A DNA stretch of 64,000 nt, taken from NCBI GenBank assembly GCA_947359465.1, contig OX375882.1, positions 50,659,509 to 50,723,508 of the forward strand, in the 5' to 3' direction. Within the stretch, counting starts at the first letter, position 1; each line of letters opens with the position of its first letter. The notes below the pieces were generated by a model. It searched no databases, was not told the DNA's origin, and saw only the letters and a list, made by a program, of their open reading frames with translations. The stretch comes from Metellina segmentata. Taxonomy: Eukaryota; Arthropoda; Arachnida; Araneae; Tetragnathidae. Shown one piece after another: positions 45,593 through 56,810 of this stretch. The position numbers and the translations under genes were made by a program.

Positions 45593-46105
45593 ACACCCTC
45601 AAAACAGTTCTCTCAAAGACTGCTGCTTTGAAATGCATTAAAGTCAATAGCATATTTCCTATAAGGATCCAAAACCATGTTACACACTAACCTGTAATCT
45701 TCCTTGCATGACTATTAATCAATTTCGACCTTCTCTATCAACAGAAGTTTCGCAGATTCTTTCAAACCAACACAAGTGGTTATTATAGTCATAATGTGTC
45801 TTCTGGAGCTTAAGCAACATTAAACTATTATATCTCGTGTCACTTAGAGGGTTAACCTTCCTGATGGTTGTTTCGACGAGATATCTCGTCATTAGATAAA
45901 CTTATCAAATACTTGGTGAACGAGTTATCTCGTTCATTAAAGTCTCATCAACTCTTGTCATTCGAAGAAATTTGACCAGATTTTGATCTAGTCTTCATCA
46001 AAACATCAGCAATATATTGATGACGAGATATCTCGTCATTATCAACTTTTTCAGGTCGTGATGGACGAGATATCTCGTCGAAACTACTTGGAGGGTTGAT
46101 ATGTT
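45593..46105. repeat. Long family Y copy with palindrome array (empty-site reference)
   Basis: Its left part ('acaccctcaaaacagttctctcaaagactgctgctttgaaatgcatta ...') is paralogous to 54136-54194 plus 55526 onward. Its right part holds palindromes GACGAGATATCTCGTC at 45875-45890, 46023-46038 and 46064-46079, a variant at 45918-45935, and a 'gaccagattttgatctagtc' block between them. It ends 'gaaactacttggagggtt'. No ORF spans it. Confidence 0.85.
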
Positions 46106-46492
46106 AAAATTTACTTTCTTTTAGAGGAAATAAACTTTCGAGTTTTACCTTCCTAATGTGGAATATTTATGCCCTAAATTAATATTTATGTCGATATTTA
46201 TGCCCTAAATTAAATTTTTTTGAGGATTTTGTGAAAATAAGACATTATAATGCCGAAATATGATATGATCATAATGCCAATAATATTTCGCATATATCTA
46301 TAATGGGAATGAGGGAGACATGGAGTATCCAGTAAAGCATCCAATATAGCTCAAAACTATTTTTATGATTTAGACAAGCTCGGGGAGTGGATAAGGATTT
46401 AGAGCAAAAATTACACATTGTCCAAAGAATAAGAAACTTGCAAATATTTATGCAACTGTTGGTTATGGGCGTGAAAAATCCATCTATAACGT
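46106..46492. other. Unassigned AT-rich sequence
   Basis: A short direct repeat ('atatttatgccctaaattaa') occurs at 46165 and 46194. Nothing else was seen. Confidence 0.4.
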
Positions 46493-47230
46493 GTGGGGGT
46501 GATTCAAATTGGTGGCGCAAGTATTCTGTTCAAGTTCAATTCGGGAGAAATGAAGTAAAATGGGAAAACGACAGACCTTTCAGTTTGAAAAAGGACATAT
46601 TGTCGAGGCCCGTTTAGCAGGAGACCCAATTGCCAAGACAGAACTCACTGGATTTTCGAATACTGCGATTTTGAAGGTGTTTAAAATTGTGAAACAGATT
46701 CCACAGTCCTTGTCCAAAAGAGGTAACTGTGAGACTAAAACAAGTAATCAAGAACGTGTTCGGTGGCGTCGTCTCAGACAGATTGTACAGTAGAAAAGGG
46801 ACTCGATTGAACTGCAACTGGCTGAAACCTTCAACGAAGGCTCATTCCGACCGATCTCGGCGCGAATAATACGTAGAGAATTATAGAGGATGGGTATAGG
46901 CAGTTGTATGCCAGTGATGAAACCTCTAATTTTTACGAGCAACGTCAGGGTTCGCTTAGAATGGTGTCGAAAAAGACCCAACTTGGTATTGGAAAAACGA
47001 CGTGAAGTGGTCTGACAAATCATGGTAAACTTTGTTTTACTCCGATGGAAGTCACAGAGTTTGGAGGAAACCTCATGAACCCATCTTGCCTTCTTCCTAC
47101 AGCTCAAGGGTCTAGAGGGAGTATCATGGTGTGGGGCATGTTCTGCTGGTTTGGAACTGGGGTTTCTGGAATGTAGACAGTCAGCCATACAATACTTGAA
47201 AATCATGGCTGTTCTAGTGCATACACCCGG
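46493..47230 (+). mobile_element. Tc1-like element D, 3' truncated
   Basis: A possible left terminal repeat ('tgattcaaattggtggcgca' at 46500) precedes a decayed transposase. I find no matching right end, so the boundary at about 47230 is where protein similarity stops. Confidence 0.7.
46560..47225 (+). pseudogene. Tc1-like transposase D, decayed
   Basis: It starts MGKRQTFQFEKGHIVEARLA. The DNA-binding region reads through GNCETKTSNQERVRWRRLR to a stop at 46793. Later pieces in other frames are recognisable: an LEWCRKRPNL helix, then SDKSW in place of the usual SDES (the first catalytic Asp is kept and Glu changed to Lys), a DGSHRVWRKPHEP block, and GSIMVWGMF. The sequence then ends before the second Asp. 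Several frameshifts and stops are present. The lineage differs from Tc1-A, B and C in its N-terminus. Confidence 0.8.
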
Positions 47231-47637
47231 CCATGTTATATTTTTACTCTGAAGATGACGAATCTTTAATGGATTGGACGCCGTAAGATGACACTGTTTC
47301 AGCTGTGGGGCTTTCAGCTGTATAGTCCGCCTTACGGACGAGATTCGGGGATAAAGGAGAGCCGAGCAATCCACAGTTCATACATAAAACATTTAAGTAC
47401 ACAGAAGGAGAAAGGCAAGTGAAGGGAAAAACACGTAAGCACAAAAATACATAATGACAAAAGAAGAGGATGACAAAATTTGAAAAATTGACACAGAACA
47501 TAATGAGAAACCAAAAAAAGGAACATAAACATAAACAAAAAATAAATTAAAAATATAAAAACTTAAAATCATTTGCAAAAAAAAATAATACATAAATCCA
47601 GAAGTACGAACGTTTAAAAGACAGCCAAAATGACATA
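47231..47637. other. Unassigned purine-rich sequence
   Basis: The A-rich plus strand from 47380 to 47620 gives long hydrophobic minus-strand frames by composition. There is no recognised domain. Confidence 0.4.
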
Positions 47638-47639
47638 TA

Positions 47640-48159
47640 CAGGGTGTCCCTGAATTAATGGGTCAAACTTTAAGGGTAAGTAAAATACATATAAAGAAGC
47701 ATTTTTTGTATAGCAACATGGGGTCGGAAATGAAAAGGGCAGGTGGAAAAACAAGAAATGCTGAGGAAATGAAAAGCAAAGAATCGTTTCTAGCTGCAAA
47801 GATTCTAACAGAAAGCTAATTCTCTAATAGCAAAGAATCGTTTACAGATCACGTAATGCCATTCAAACTCAATAAAATTGTTTTGCAGACGATTTGATAA
47901 TGCAAACTTAATAAACGTCTACTAATCAATATTTTTATTCCCAAAAATGCATCTTTTTTTTTAAGCTACGTCACTAAACGTTTTTATCATCTGCTTAAAA
48001 ATATTATGTAAGTAAAGAGCTTTTGTTCATTTCCTCAGCATATCTTGTTTTACCATCTGCACTTTTCATTTGCGACCCCATGTTGCTATACAAAAAATGC
48101 TTCTTTATATGTGTTTTACTTACCCTTAAAGTTTGGCCCATGAATTCAGGGACACCCTG
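47640..48159. mobile_element. Long-TIR MITE, 520 bp
   Basis: The two ends are inverted copies for about 130 bp, starting 'cagggtgtccctgaatta' and ending with its complement, with about ten mismatches. Flanks are 'tata' on the left and 'tgta' on the right, consistent with a TA-type target that has since mutated. The interior is AT-rich with no coding content, so it depends on a transposase elsewhere, probably of the mariner superfamily judging from the CAGGGTGTCC start. Confidence 0.88.
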
Positions 48160-48720
48160 TGTAAGTTTCGAAAGAGAAGAAAAGTTATTTTGAGAACTTT
48201 GTGCAACCAACCATACATGACGGGTACAACGTTCGATAGTGGTTCACGGAACATCAATCTGACTTCTAATATTTTCCCTGGCCTCCCGAATCTTCGAAAT
48301 AGAGAACATTTGAGACATATTTGAAAGGCGCATCCGACAGAAATCTCATCTGCCATCCACTTTACAAGATCTTAAGGTCTGCGTATCCAATGCAAGGTAT
48401 TCTCTGGTCTCAAATGCTCTTCAAAACAATGTGTAATCTATTCCTAAACGCATACATGCTCTTAACCGCGCAAAAGGAGGTCCAATAAAATATTGATCCC
48501 AGGTTTCTAATTCATTAGCCAGGGTGTGTATAAACAGGGTGAATTTCACATCGTAAGTGGATGGTGGAGTCATTTTCGTTTGCCTCCTCTACAATGTTCC
48601 TCTCAATCCATCTGAATGATGTTTACTGTCATTGGTAAACATGGGGGCCAGAGCTGCAGGGTACCCAAGCCATATTTCTCTACTTTCTCCAGTCCCGCCT
48701 TTTTTTCTTACTTTTCACAA
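48160..48720. other. Unassigned sequence
   Basis: No feature was recognised. Confidence 0.4.
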
Positions 48721-48790
48721 TTACTTGACATAGAATGTCTTGCTCAGCTTTGCCAAATATGATCTTTGCGCCATAAAACCCAACTAATCA
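48721..48790 (+). repeat. Dispersed repeat family Z
   Basis: 'ttacttgacatagaatgtct' through 'gcgccataaaacccaactaatc' matches the other copies. Confidence 0.6.
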
Positions 48791-49829
48791 TTCGCGTGAG
48801 TCTCCATGGAAATCCGAACAGTTGGCGTGAAGTCATCTCAAAACCAAAAGTCCTGCGCATGCTTCGCTTGCTCAGCCCTTTAACCATCTGGAAAACTTCA
48901 CATTATTATATTTGTGTTAGTTTATTAAAATAATAAGCTTATTAGTTCAGAAACAGAAACAATTAAAACCGATCAAGTTATGCAAAACACGGTTGAAAAG
49001 ATTAAATTCGACTGAAACTCCAAAAAACCAGATGAAAAATCATGAATATTTCAACAAATTAGTTAATATCTACTAAGATAAGAATAGAATATGCCATTTT
49101 TTGGATACACTCAATAGATATTGCCTCCCTTTGTAAAGTTTATAAAGAGGAGAGTAAAAAAATATTTCATGCTACTGAACCCAATGAATGTATGTTATAA
49201 TTGAGCAGTATTCTTTAAACAGTTCTATATAAGATTTCCATCTTTTATATAAGTTTTGGTTGCTGAAGGGATTAATTTGAAATATATACAGGTATGTGGA
49301 TCATAGTAGAAACAAATTTAAGTTAATACGTCATATTCTTAATTGAATATATTGTAACAAAAGGACAATTTTTAGTGAATACATTTATCAAAGATTAATG
49401 CGAAACATTTAACTCAAAATTACGTGCTCTTTCAGCACAGAGTCTAGTTTTATACAAAATACAATTCGGTTTAGTATTTTCAAAAGTATATTTTACACTC
49501 CCACATAAATTAAAAGATTAACTTCTTGAGCTTAACTTGAAAAATATTTCTAACTAGTTGGTCGAGCCTAAGCGCAATAACATGCAAATTTGATTGCTCA
49601 CAGAAACGGCATTGAATTAGAATACATATTATTAAATTTTTGGAGTTCCGTTAGGAGAGGGGTTTATACGAATCAATGCATCATTTCTGTCTTTACTTAA
49701 ATTAAAACTTCCTTACACATGGCAGCCTTAGAATATTTTTAGTGTTAATTCGGCATTTCATGTTAGGGAACGAAAGGTCATGGATACTACAAATAACACC
49801 TTAATGATTACCTCCATATGATTTTGATA
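48791..49829. other. Unassigned AT-rich sequence
   Basis: No feature was recognised. Confidence 0.4.
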
Positions 49830-49905
49830 TATATATATATCAACTCTCGAAGGTTGCTGATGTAGTGTGTATATCCACTGAACCATGACGGCCACACCAG
49901 AAAGG
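49830..49905 (-). mobile_element. Possible tRNA-like SINE head remnant
   Basis: The minus strand reads 'ggccgtcatggttcagtgga' and later 'aaccttcgagagttg'. The A-box-like part is convincing and the B box weak. It resembles 8740-8812. Confidence 0.35.
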
Positions 49906-50744
49906 GGTTAATATTATTTTCAAAAACTATGTGAAAAAGGTTTAAATGATAAAAAAAAATACTGGGTATAAGTTTCATCAAAATTTAAAATTCCTAATAA
50001 GCAGCTGTATTTGTAATAATTTTTAGCGTTCGCAACACCAACTTCAAAATTTTAGTGAAAGTAAGTCCTAACCATTTTTTAATTATTATTGTTTCTTCAA
50101 GTGTATTTGATAAATTTAATAAATAAATGTGTGAAATAGATAAAATGTTTATAACAAAAAGGGTTTAAAAGTATGTTACAAAAAAGGAAGCTTTTTGTCT
50201 GTATTTATAGATGTCCCGGGTTTTTTCCTTTTTTCCAAAACTTATTTCAAACAGGGAGCAAGAATCCAGTGTTTTAATACTATCGTTACACCACAAAATA
50301 CGAAAATAGCGAAAGTAATAGATGATCTTCAACCGAGAGAGCCATTCAGAAGGGTCCAATTTATGGATATCATGTTTTTCTCCGCTGGAAACCTCTTACA
50401 GACACTATAATCATGGTGACCTTGAGGCATGGACCGTCTCCACGTCTTGAGCAGTTTAAGCAAGAATATTTATTCCTAAGTAATTAAAAAGTAAACCCGT
50501 AGACAACACAAGAAATTAGGTACTCTAGCTTTCATTAGCATTGCTTTAATCAAAGCAATTTCGTCGTAATCTAATTTCGCACATGGGAGTCGTTTCTCCA
50601 CTTAATTAGAGAGCCATCATTGTTGACGGAGTTGAAAATCAAGGTTTCGTTTTTGTTGATTAACTCTGAACCTGTCTTGCAAAGCATGTCAGAGGTGAAA
50701 TTGAACGAATGAAACTCCTAGTCGTAAAGACGTGCTATCGCGTC
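49906..50744. other. Unassigned AT-rich sequence
   Basis: Short frames on opposite strands near 50165-50410 are not supported as genes. Confidence 0.4.
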
Positions 50745-50875
50745 CATAGAGATTTTACCAGTTTTGCCAATGACAAGGTACATCGTCATCAAGATATATT
50801 CAATTTTTTATGATGACTAGATCAAAATCTGGTCAGTTTTTTCTAATGACTAGATATATCGTCTGCAGCGGGTGT
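50745..50875. repeat. Family Y block, degenerate
   Basis: 'aaggtacatcgtcatcaaga', 'gatgactagatcaaaatctgg' and 'aatgactagatatatcgtc' match the palindromes and spacers of family Y with substitutions. Confidence 0.6.
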
Positions 50876-51172
50876 GCAACTCAACTCTTGACTGCGAATC
50901 AGAAAACACGCTCGTGTTTTAAACTAACTCAAAATAATTAACGGAAGATATTTTCATCCGTGCTAGTTATTTTTCTATGTATTTAAATGTTTGCGTATTA
51001 AATAACCTGTAAATAGAAATAAATGTCTAGTACATTCCCCTGAATAAAATCTCAGATCAAAATGATTTATAGCATCTTCGCCTCATCTATTTATCTCCAA
51101 CAAGTCCATCAAAGTGTAAATAATTTTGTTAATGACATACCTTGTCGACTAGCATGTTGCTAAAAAGAGGTA
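50876..51172. other. Unassigned spacer
   Basis: A trace of family Y ('gttaatgacataccttgtcg') is at 51129. Nothing else was seen. Confidence 0.35.
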
Positions 51173-51423
51173 CAGCTTCAGTATACGTTTATCCCGGTGG
51201 CAACGGCCTTGGCGCATTTTTAGTAGCGAGTTATGTCAGGTTAAGGCAACCTATCTTGAAAAGGTTATTTCGGTTTTCATAGCAACCTCGGCAAACGGAT
51301 TTTATCGAAAGTCCGGAAACAGCTTTTCTAAAATAATTCTTTTAATTATCTCCTTGGCGACATTACATGTGCGCCGAAAAAACTGTGCCAAGGCTGTTGC
51401 CACCGGAACGTAGACTGAAGCTT
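51173..51423. mobile_element. Small MITE, 251 bp, with about 60-bp TIRs
   Basis: The left end is 'cagcttcagtatacgttt' followed by 'ggtggcaacggccttggcgc'. The right end is its inverted partner 'ggctgttgccaccgg' and 'gtagactgaagctt'. TA flanks are at 51171-51172 and 51424-51425. It is non-coding. Confidence 0.75.
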
Positions 51424-51976
51424 TACTAAAAAGGATAGTTCGGTATCCTTAGCTAAAACTTTTATTTCATTTACTGTCTCGCGAGGTAGAAATTTCCATA
51501 TGAAACAATCATTTAAAATTCAATAACCAATCGTATTCAAGGAATAGTTGATTTCATTAACCAAAAAGCTGAGTAAAAATTACCGACAGACCCTTCTAGC
51601 ATACAATCTATTGCATTTTGATTGCAAAATAGGAGAAAATCATCTATTCAAAACTTATTACTATTATTCGAATGTACGTACATCTTCAATATGAGTAAAT
51701 GTGATTATTTTTTGAGAAATCTTTAACCCGTTAAATATTTTAGCATTACAAATTTGTATGGTATATCGTTTGCTGTGTATTAATTTAACTTTCTTGCCTT
51801 AAAATTACTGCTCATTAATTCGTGGCAAAAAGTCATACTTGAAAAATACTATATAAAACAATTGGCATCTGACCACATCACTTTGACATAAGTAACTTTT
51901 ATTCACTCCTCCATAGATTCGCAAGTCAAAACAAAACTGTCATAAGACTTGGGAAAAAGTCTGCTATAAATGAGCA
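51424..51976. other. Unassigned AT-rich sequence
   Basis: No feature was recognised. Confidence 0.4.
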
Positions 51977-52621
51977 TCTATATATATAATTCTCTTACGT
52001 GGCACGCTAAAAAGACGTTATTTGTTACCGCGTTTTGGCAACACTGTACGATTGTTTGCTTATCACGAAATCTCGCGCATCAATTGAATTTACAGCGTTA
52101 TCGTATGAAATTTTATTGAAAAAAAAAAGAATTTTAGTTGAGCTGTTGCAGTTTATAATAGAAATCAAAGAAAGCGGAGGATCTTTTCAGGGCCATTTAA
52201 AAAACGGTCCTTTTCAGGGTCAACAATTATAGTTCAACAAGATGCTTGCACTACAACTTTCGGTAACAAACTCAATGAAAAAGTGTGGGTCGTTTGAGTG
52301 CTTGGAAAATGTACACACAAACAACATGCTGGGTATTCAATTTCCAAAGCAACGCTCACATTTCGAGTCAAAATTTGCACAAAGTTTTCATTTGAATTCT
52401 GATTTTAGAGATACTGTATATATTTTTTCTGTAATACAGCAAATTTGGATTTGAAAAACATTTTTTGGTAACATATTTTGTAAACAATCCCTTCTGCTAG
52501 GACACGTGTCTTCATTGAGGCGAGCGAAGCGAGCATAGGTTCGCGCAGCGAACCAATGAGGATTGCGAAGCAATCCTCCGGGGGTTGGCGAGCGTTAGCG
52601 AGAAGGGGGCAGGCCCCCTAG
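51977..52621 (+). mobile_element. Non-autonomous Helitron-2, 645 bp
   Basis: The 5' end TCTATATATATAATTC follows A (51976) and the 3' end CTAG (52618-52621) precedes T (52622). The 3' end holds a series of hairpins: GGTTCGC/GCGAACC at 52538-52554, AGGATTGC/GCAATCCT at 52559-52577, and GGGGG/CCCCC at 52605-52618 touching the CTAG. Repeated 'gcgagcgaagcgag'-like words lie around them. Two short frames inside (52035-52232, 52242-52454) match nothing I recognise and could be captured sequence. No Rep/helicase is present. Confidence 0.88.
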
Positions 52622-52841
52622 TGCATTTTATTTGCTCAAGGCTCCGTCTTCATAATTATTTGTATATTATTTCCCATAAAATTACAACCATGAACACCCA
52701 CTTTTACGATTATTAAAAGGTTTCCCACACCATAATTATGATAAATACAATTTTTTTTTGAAAATCTGCATACAATTGCCAGAAAAGTAGGCATAACACG
52801 ATTCTAGGTACTTCCCAATATGTAGAATCATAAGGTAAAGG

Positions 52842-53155
52842 TAGATAGGTAGTTAATTATCGCCGAATTGGAGGAACACAACATGCTATTGGCGATGGTC
52901 CAGGATCAATCCCAAAGAGAAAGATCCGAGGGCAACACAACGTAATTTCGAACCAAGGTCGGGTGACGAAGCAACACACCTAAGCTGACTCTCCACTTTC
53001 TAAACCTCCACATCATGTAAGCGTGAGGCCATTTAAGGCCACGGTAGATTTCACATTCACCAGTCACCGTGTGCAAGGTGGTCTTTTGTCGGTTCGAGTA
53101 TCGAACTCTGGTTGCTAATATGGGGCTCTTTTAACTGGAATAACGTGGCCCATAA
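52842..53155 (-). mobile_element. SINE-A copy, inverted
   Basis: The plus strand reads 'gtagataggtagttaattat', 'ctattggcgatggtccagg', 'aagatccgagggcaacac' and 'gcaaggtggtcttttgtcgg', the complement of tail to head in order. Confidence 0.85.
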
Positions 53156-53254
53156 AGGTCACGAATGCAGAATATTTTGGGATATTTCCTTAGAAGCTCG
53201 CGCGAAATTCTTCAGTTTCTGTAGCTTTTAATTCCTGTTTTTACTAACCCTGTT

Positions 53255-53410
53255 AGGGTGACTGCTTCAGCAAGTAATCTCGGCATTAGCAAAAATGACC
53301 AGATCTCGATGGACGAGATATCTCGTCATTAGAAGAAAATTGACCGGATCTTGATAACGTCATAATAAAAAACTTGACAATATCTTGATGATGAGGCATT
53401 TGTTGTTTAC
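53255..53410. repeat. Family Y block with one perfect palindrome
   Basis: 'gaccagatctcgatggacgag' gives GACGAGATATCTCGTC at 53312-53327, then 'ttgaccggatcttgataacg' and 'atatcttgatgatgaggcat'. This is the same spacer order as 45870-46080. Confidence 0.75.
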
Positions 53411-54135
53411 AACTTGTAATTTACAACATTTGTATTTTACAACTGTTGAACTAAAGTGCTCTCAAGGTTTTGATGATGTCTAAGTTGTTGTAGCATAAGC
53501 TGATGTTGAAAGCTGATCACTAAAGGTAGTTCGGGCCAAATTAATACCGATTTGGCTGGTGCTCAAATATATTTGATTTGGTTGGAATTTGTTTATTTAT
53601 TATTGTAAAACTCTTAATATATTCAATCGTAAGATTTGAAAGAAATTTGTTAATGTTTTCTCGGGATAAATTACTGTGTGATATAAGTGTGATCACAGTA
53701 AAGAAAATAAACCAAAAATAAATAATAAAGTTATATTTCATGTATAAATTATGTTCTGTAGTTTCAGGGAATTTGTTTCCTGAAATATGAACTTTGTTAG
53801 TGATATCTTAAAGCTTACAAATTTTTCAAGGAATGACATGTTTAGCTTTTATATACCAGAATTTGGAGATATTTAGAATGGCAAAGCGTGTGTGTGTGTG
53901 CAATAAGTTGGTTTTTATGAAGGTTAGATTTCTTCTCTCAAAATAGACTTTGTGAGTTAGGGAGTAGGATTTTCCCCCTTCGTTTTCTCAAAATAATACT
54001 TATTGACTTAGCGTGTTTTACTTGTAAGACAACGACACATTGTAGGACCTTGAATATTATGTAATAATTTGATGGACTTTGTAGTTGAACTGAATTTTGT
54101 GATTTGAATTTTGATACAAATACAAAAAGAGGACA
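53411..54135. other. Unassigned AT-rich sequence
   Basis: No feature was recognised apart from a short (TG)n run at 53888-53900. Confidence 0.4.
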
Positions 54136-54195
54136 CTCAGTGTGACGACACTTTCAAAACAGCTCTCTTAAAGACTACTGCTTTGAAATGTATTA

Positions 54196-55525
54196 CAAGG
54201 GGCGTTTCATATGAACTAAGAGCGAATTTTTTACGTAGTGGCAACACCGCAAAACTAAAAAATCAAAGTGCAGGTGATTTTTTCAAACTGTTAACCGTAC
54301 AACTGTAAATATTCTAAACGGAGCAGACGATTTTATTTTCCTAGTTTCGTGCTTGTTTAAAGAACTGTTTTTATTTTCCCTACAGACATGGAGATGAGTG
54401 ATTAAAAGTTAAAAAAAGAAATGCGTTCTACCATAAAATTTTACTATGGTTTGGGCAAAACGGGTAGAAACAGTTAAGTTAATGAAAGAAGCTTACAAAG
54501 ACAAATGTTTAGGTGAGTCTACAATTTTTACATGGTATGGTGATTTAAAAAAAAAGGACGTTTGTCTGCAGAACTGGCTCCTAAGCCTGGCCGACCAGAA
54601 AGTGTTGTGAATGATCGAAACGTTAACAATGTGTGGGCAATCTTGAAAGAAAATCGGCGAATGACATGTGAGGAGATAGCGGTATCAACTAACGTTTCGA
54701 AAACGTCGATATTTCGCATTTTACGCAACAATTTACATTTTTCCCTGTTTGTTCCAGATGGGTCCCTCATCACCTTACTAAAGAACAAATGCAAACAAGA
54801 ATTCACCGATGTTGTGAGTATATACAGATCCTTCAAAATGATCCAGTTTCCTAAAGACTGTAATAACAGATGATGAAGCTTGAGTGAAGCATCATTTTGA
54901 TCCCCTTACCAAGTCCGCAACAAAGTGTATGGAGACACACTGATTCTCCGCCTCCGAAAAAAATCCGACAAACCAAATCTGTTGGAAAGTCAAGATGATT
55001 ATTTTCTTTGATCATAACGGTGTAATCTGTCAGCATGCTTTTCCTCCAAAAACTACTGTAAATGGTGAATATTATATTTCAGTTTTGAAAATTTTGCGAC
55101 AACATATATCGAGAAAGCGACATGAACTGGTATGGAATTGGATATAACATCACGATAATGCTCGCCCGCATATCGTTACTTCTGTTCAGCAATATCTTAG
55201 TAAAGGCAATATTAAAACCATGCCACATCCCCGTTACAGTTCAGATTTCGCACCATGCGATTTCTGGCTGTTTCCGACGTGAAAGGAGAAGCTACGTGGT
55301 AGAAAATTTAAAACAGATTATGAAGTTATTTCAGTAGTGCATGGTTCTTTGAAGCAGCTTCCAGAAAAAGGCTTCTCTACTTGTTTTGAAAAGTAGGTTG
55401 AACGATGGGACCGTTGCATATCATCTGAGGGAAGGTATTTTGAAAAAGAATCATGTATATTTTTCTGTAAATATATTTCTCGATTTTTTATGATTTTATT
55501 CTCAGTTTTTATGGAACGCCCTTTG
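54196..55525 (+). mobile_element. mariner element, copy 2
   Basis: The inverted ends are 'caaggggcgtttcatatgaa' at 54196 and the complement of 'tttttatggaacgccctttg' ending 55525. TA is duplicated at 54194-54195 and 55526-55527. It is homologous to 1796-3025 but keeps about 65 bp that the other copy lost. Confidence 0.93.
54389..55455 (+). pseudogene. mariner transposase (DD34D), all three Asp present but broken by stops
   Basis: The helix-turn-helix part reads VETVKLMKEAYKDKC and, after a frameshift, AELAPKPGRPE. The catalytic triad is visible: ITDDEA with the catalytic Asp at codon 54872-54874, HHDNARPH with Asp at 55154-55156, and APCDF with Asp at 55259-55261. There are exactly 34 residues between the last two, the mariner spacing. 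Inactivating changes include TGA in place of the Trp after TDDEA, a TAA just before HHDNARPH, and stops near 55281 and 55395. It is a better template for the ancestral sequence than copy 1 but is inactive. Confidence 0.9.
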
Positions 55526-55870
55526 TAAAAGCAGTAGCGTATTTTCTTTAATGACCCAAAAACACCACGTATGTTTCACACTAGTAAATCTTTTCATGGT
55601 TACCCTTTGAGGGTTTCACAAGCATATATCGTCCTTAACCTACAATCTTCCCTTCATGACTATTAATCAACTTCGACCTTCTCTATCAATAGTATTTTTG
55701 AAAAGATTCTTTCAACCAATAGATGAGGTTATTAAAATCATAATGAATGTTTTCTAGGGCTTAAGCTGCATTAAACTACTCGGATGTCTCGTGACGAAAT
55801 ATTTCGTCGAGCAAAATTAATCATATCTTGATGGACGAGATATCTCGTCGAAACCACCTGGGGGTTTAAA

Positions 55871-56810
55871 ACAATTCAATAAACTAAGAGTTTCAAAAAG
55901 AGCTTCCTACTCTATATCAAGCAAATAAAGGATAAGCCTCATTCCATTACTCATGATTTGTTTCCTTCCATATTAGTTATCTTAGCGCGTCGAATTTCAA
56001 AGAGAAATGTTCCCTATTGAGAACATTCTAAGAAGGATAAAAAGCATACTTTTAACATAGAGCATCGGTTTAGAAAAAACCATTATACAATAAAGCAACA
56101 CTCAGAAACGACTAAATAATACTCTTGGGTGTTGAATTTCACAACTATTTTTCAATGCTTCTTTTCACTGCATTATGGGAAAAAATCCAGCTCATTGTTA
56201 AAATTTCATCTGCGAAAGACTAATATTCAAGACACTGTTTGAGAATTCCCGTGAGATTTCATTGATCTGAGGAAAAAATTTGAAAATCTCTACAAGTTTG
56301 CGGATATGAACCTATCTTTTACTTTTATTAATATTACGTTTTTATTCTCGTTCTGTCAGTGGTAACTGGCAGTGTGGTTGAAACCCCCCGGGGTGTTAGA
56401 GATGTATTGATATTTTCACTAGTAAGTAATGACGCCATATTTCTCCACATTGCTCTGTTTTATCTGTCAGGAAACTGGATACATTTCTTTTACGATCAAC
56501 TTAAGCTAAAGAGAAAATGGTTTTAACACCTGGGTCATTCGATGCGAAATGAGTAATTCAGCTGAGGCAGACATGAAAATGTGTTTTTCAGTAAGTCATT
56601 CGTACTAATGACCAACTGTAAAAAATAAGGTTTCAGAAACATTATTTTTCACATAAAATGGTTTTTTATCCTTCTCCCTATACCTATTTTTAATTCTATT
56701 GTAAGGAATTTTAGTGCTGTTCTTGATGTAGTCTTCAGTCATTTCTTTCAATCCGTTAAGGGGATAGATAGCTAAACTCGTTTCTCCAATATGATGGTGT
56801 AAGTGTCTTT
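55871..56810. other. Unassigned AT-rich sequence
   Basis: No gene was recognised. The last 200 bp may be a diverged unit of the 346-bp repeat. Confidence 0.4.

Larger units (their letters stand above)
54136..55870. repeat. Long family Y copy split by mariner copy 2
   Basis: The left part 54136-54194 ('cactttcaaaacagctctct ... ctgctttgaaatgtatta') and the right part from 55526 ('aaaagcagtagcgtattttc ... atgactattaatcaacttcg ... ') together match 45593-46105 without a gap. The right part carries GACGAGATATCTCGTC at 55834-55849 and ends 'gaaaccacctgggggttt'. Confidence 0.85.
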
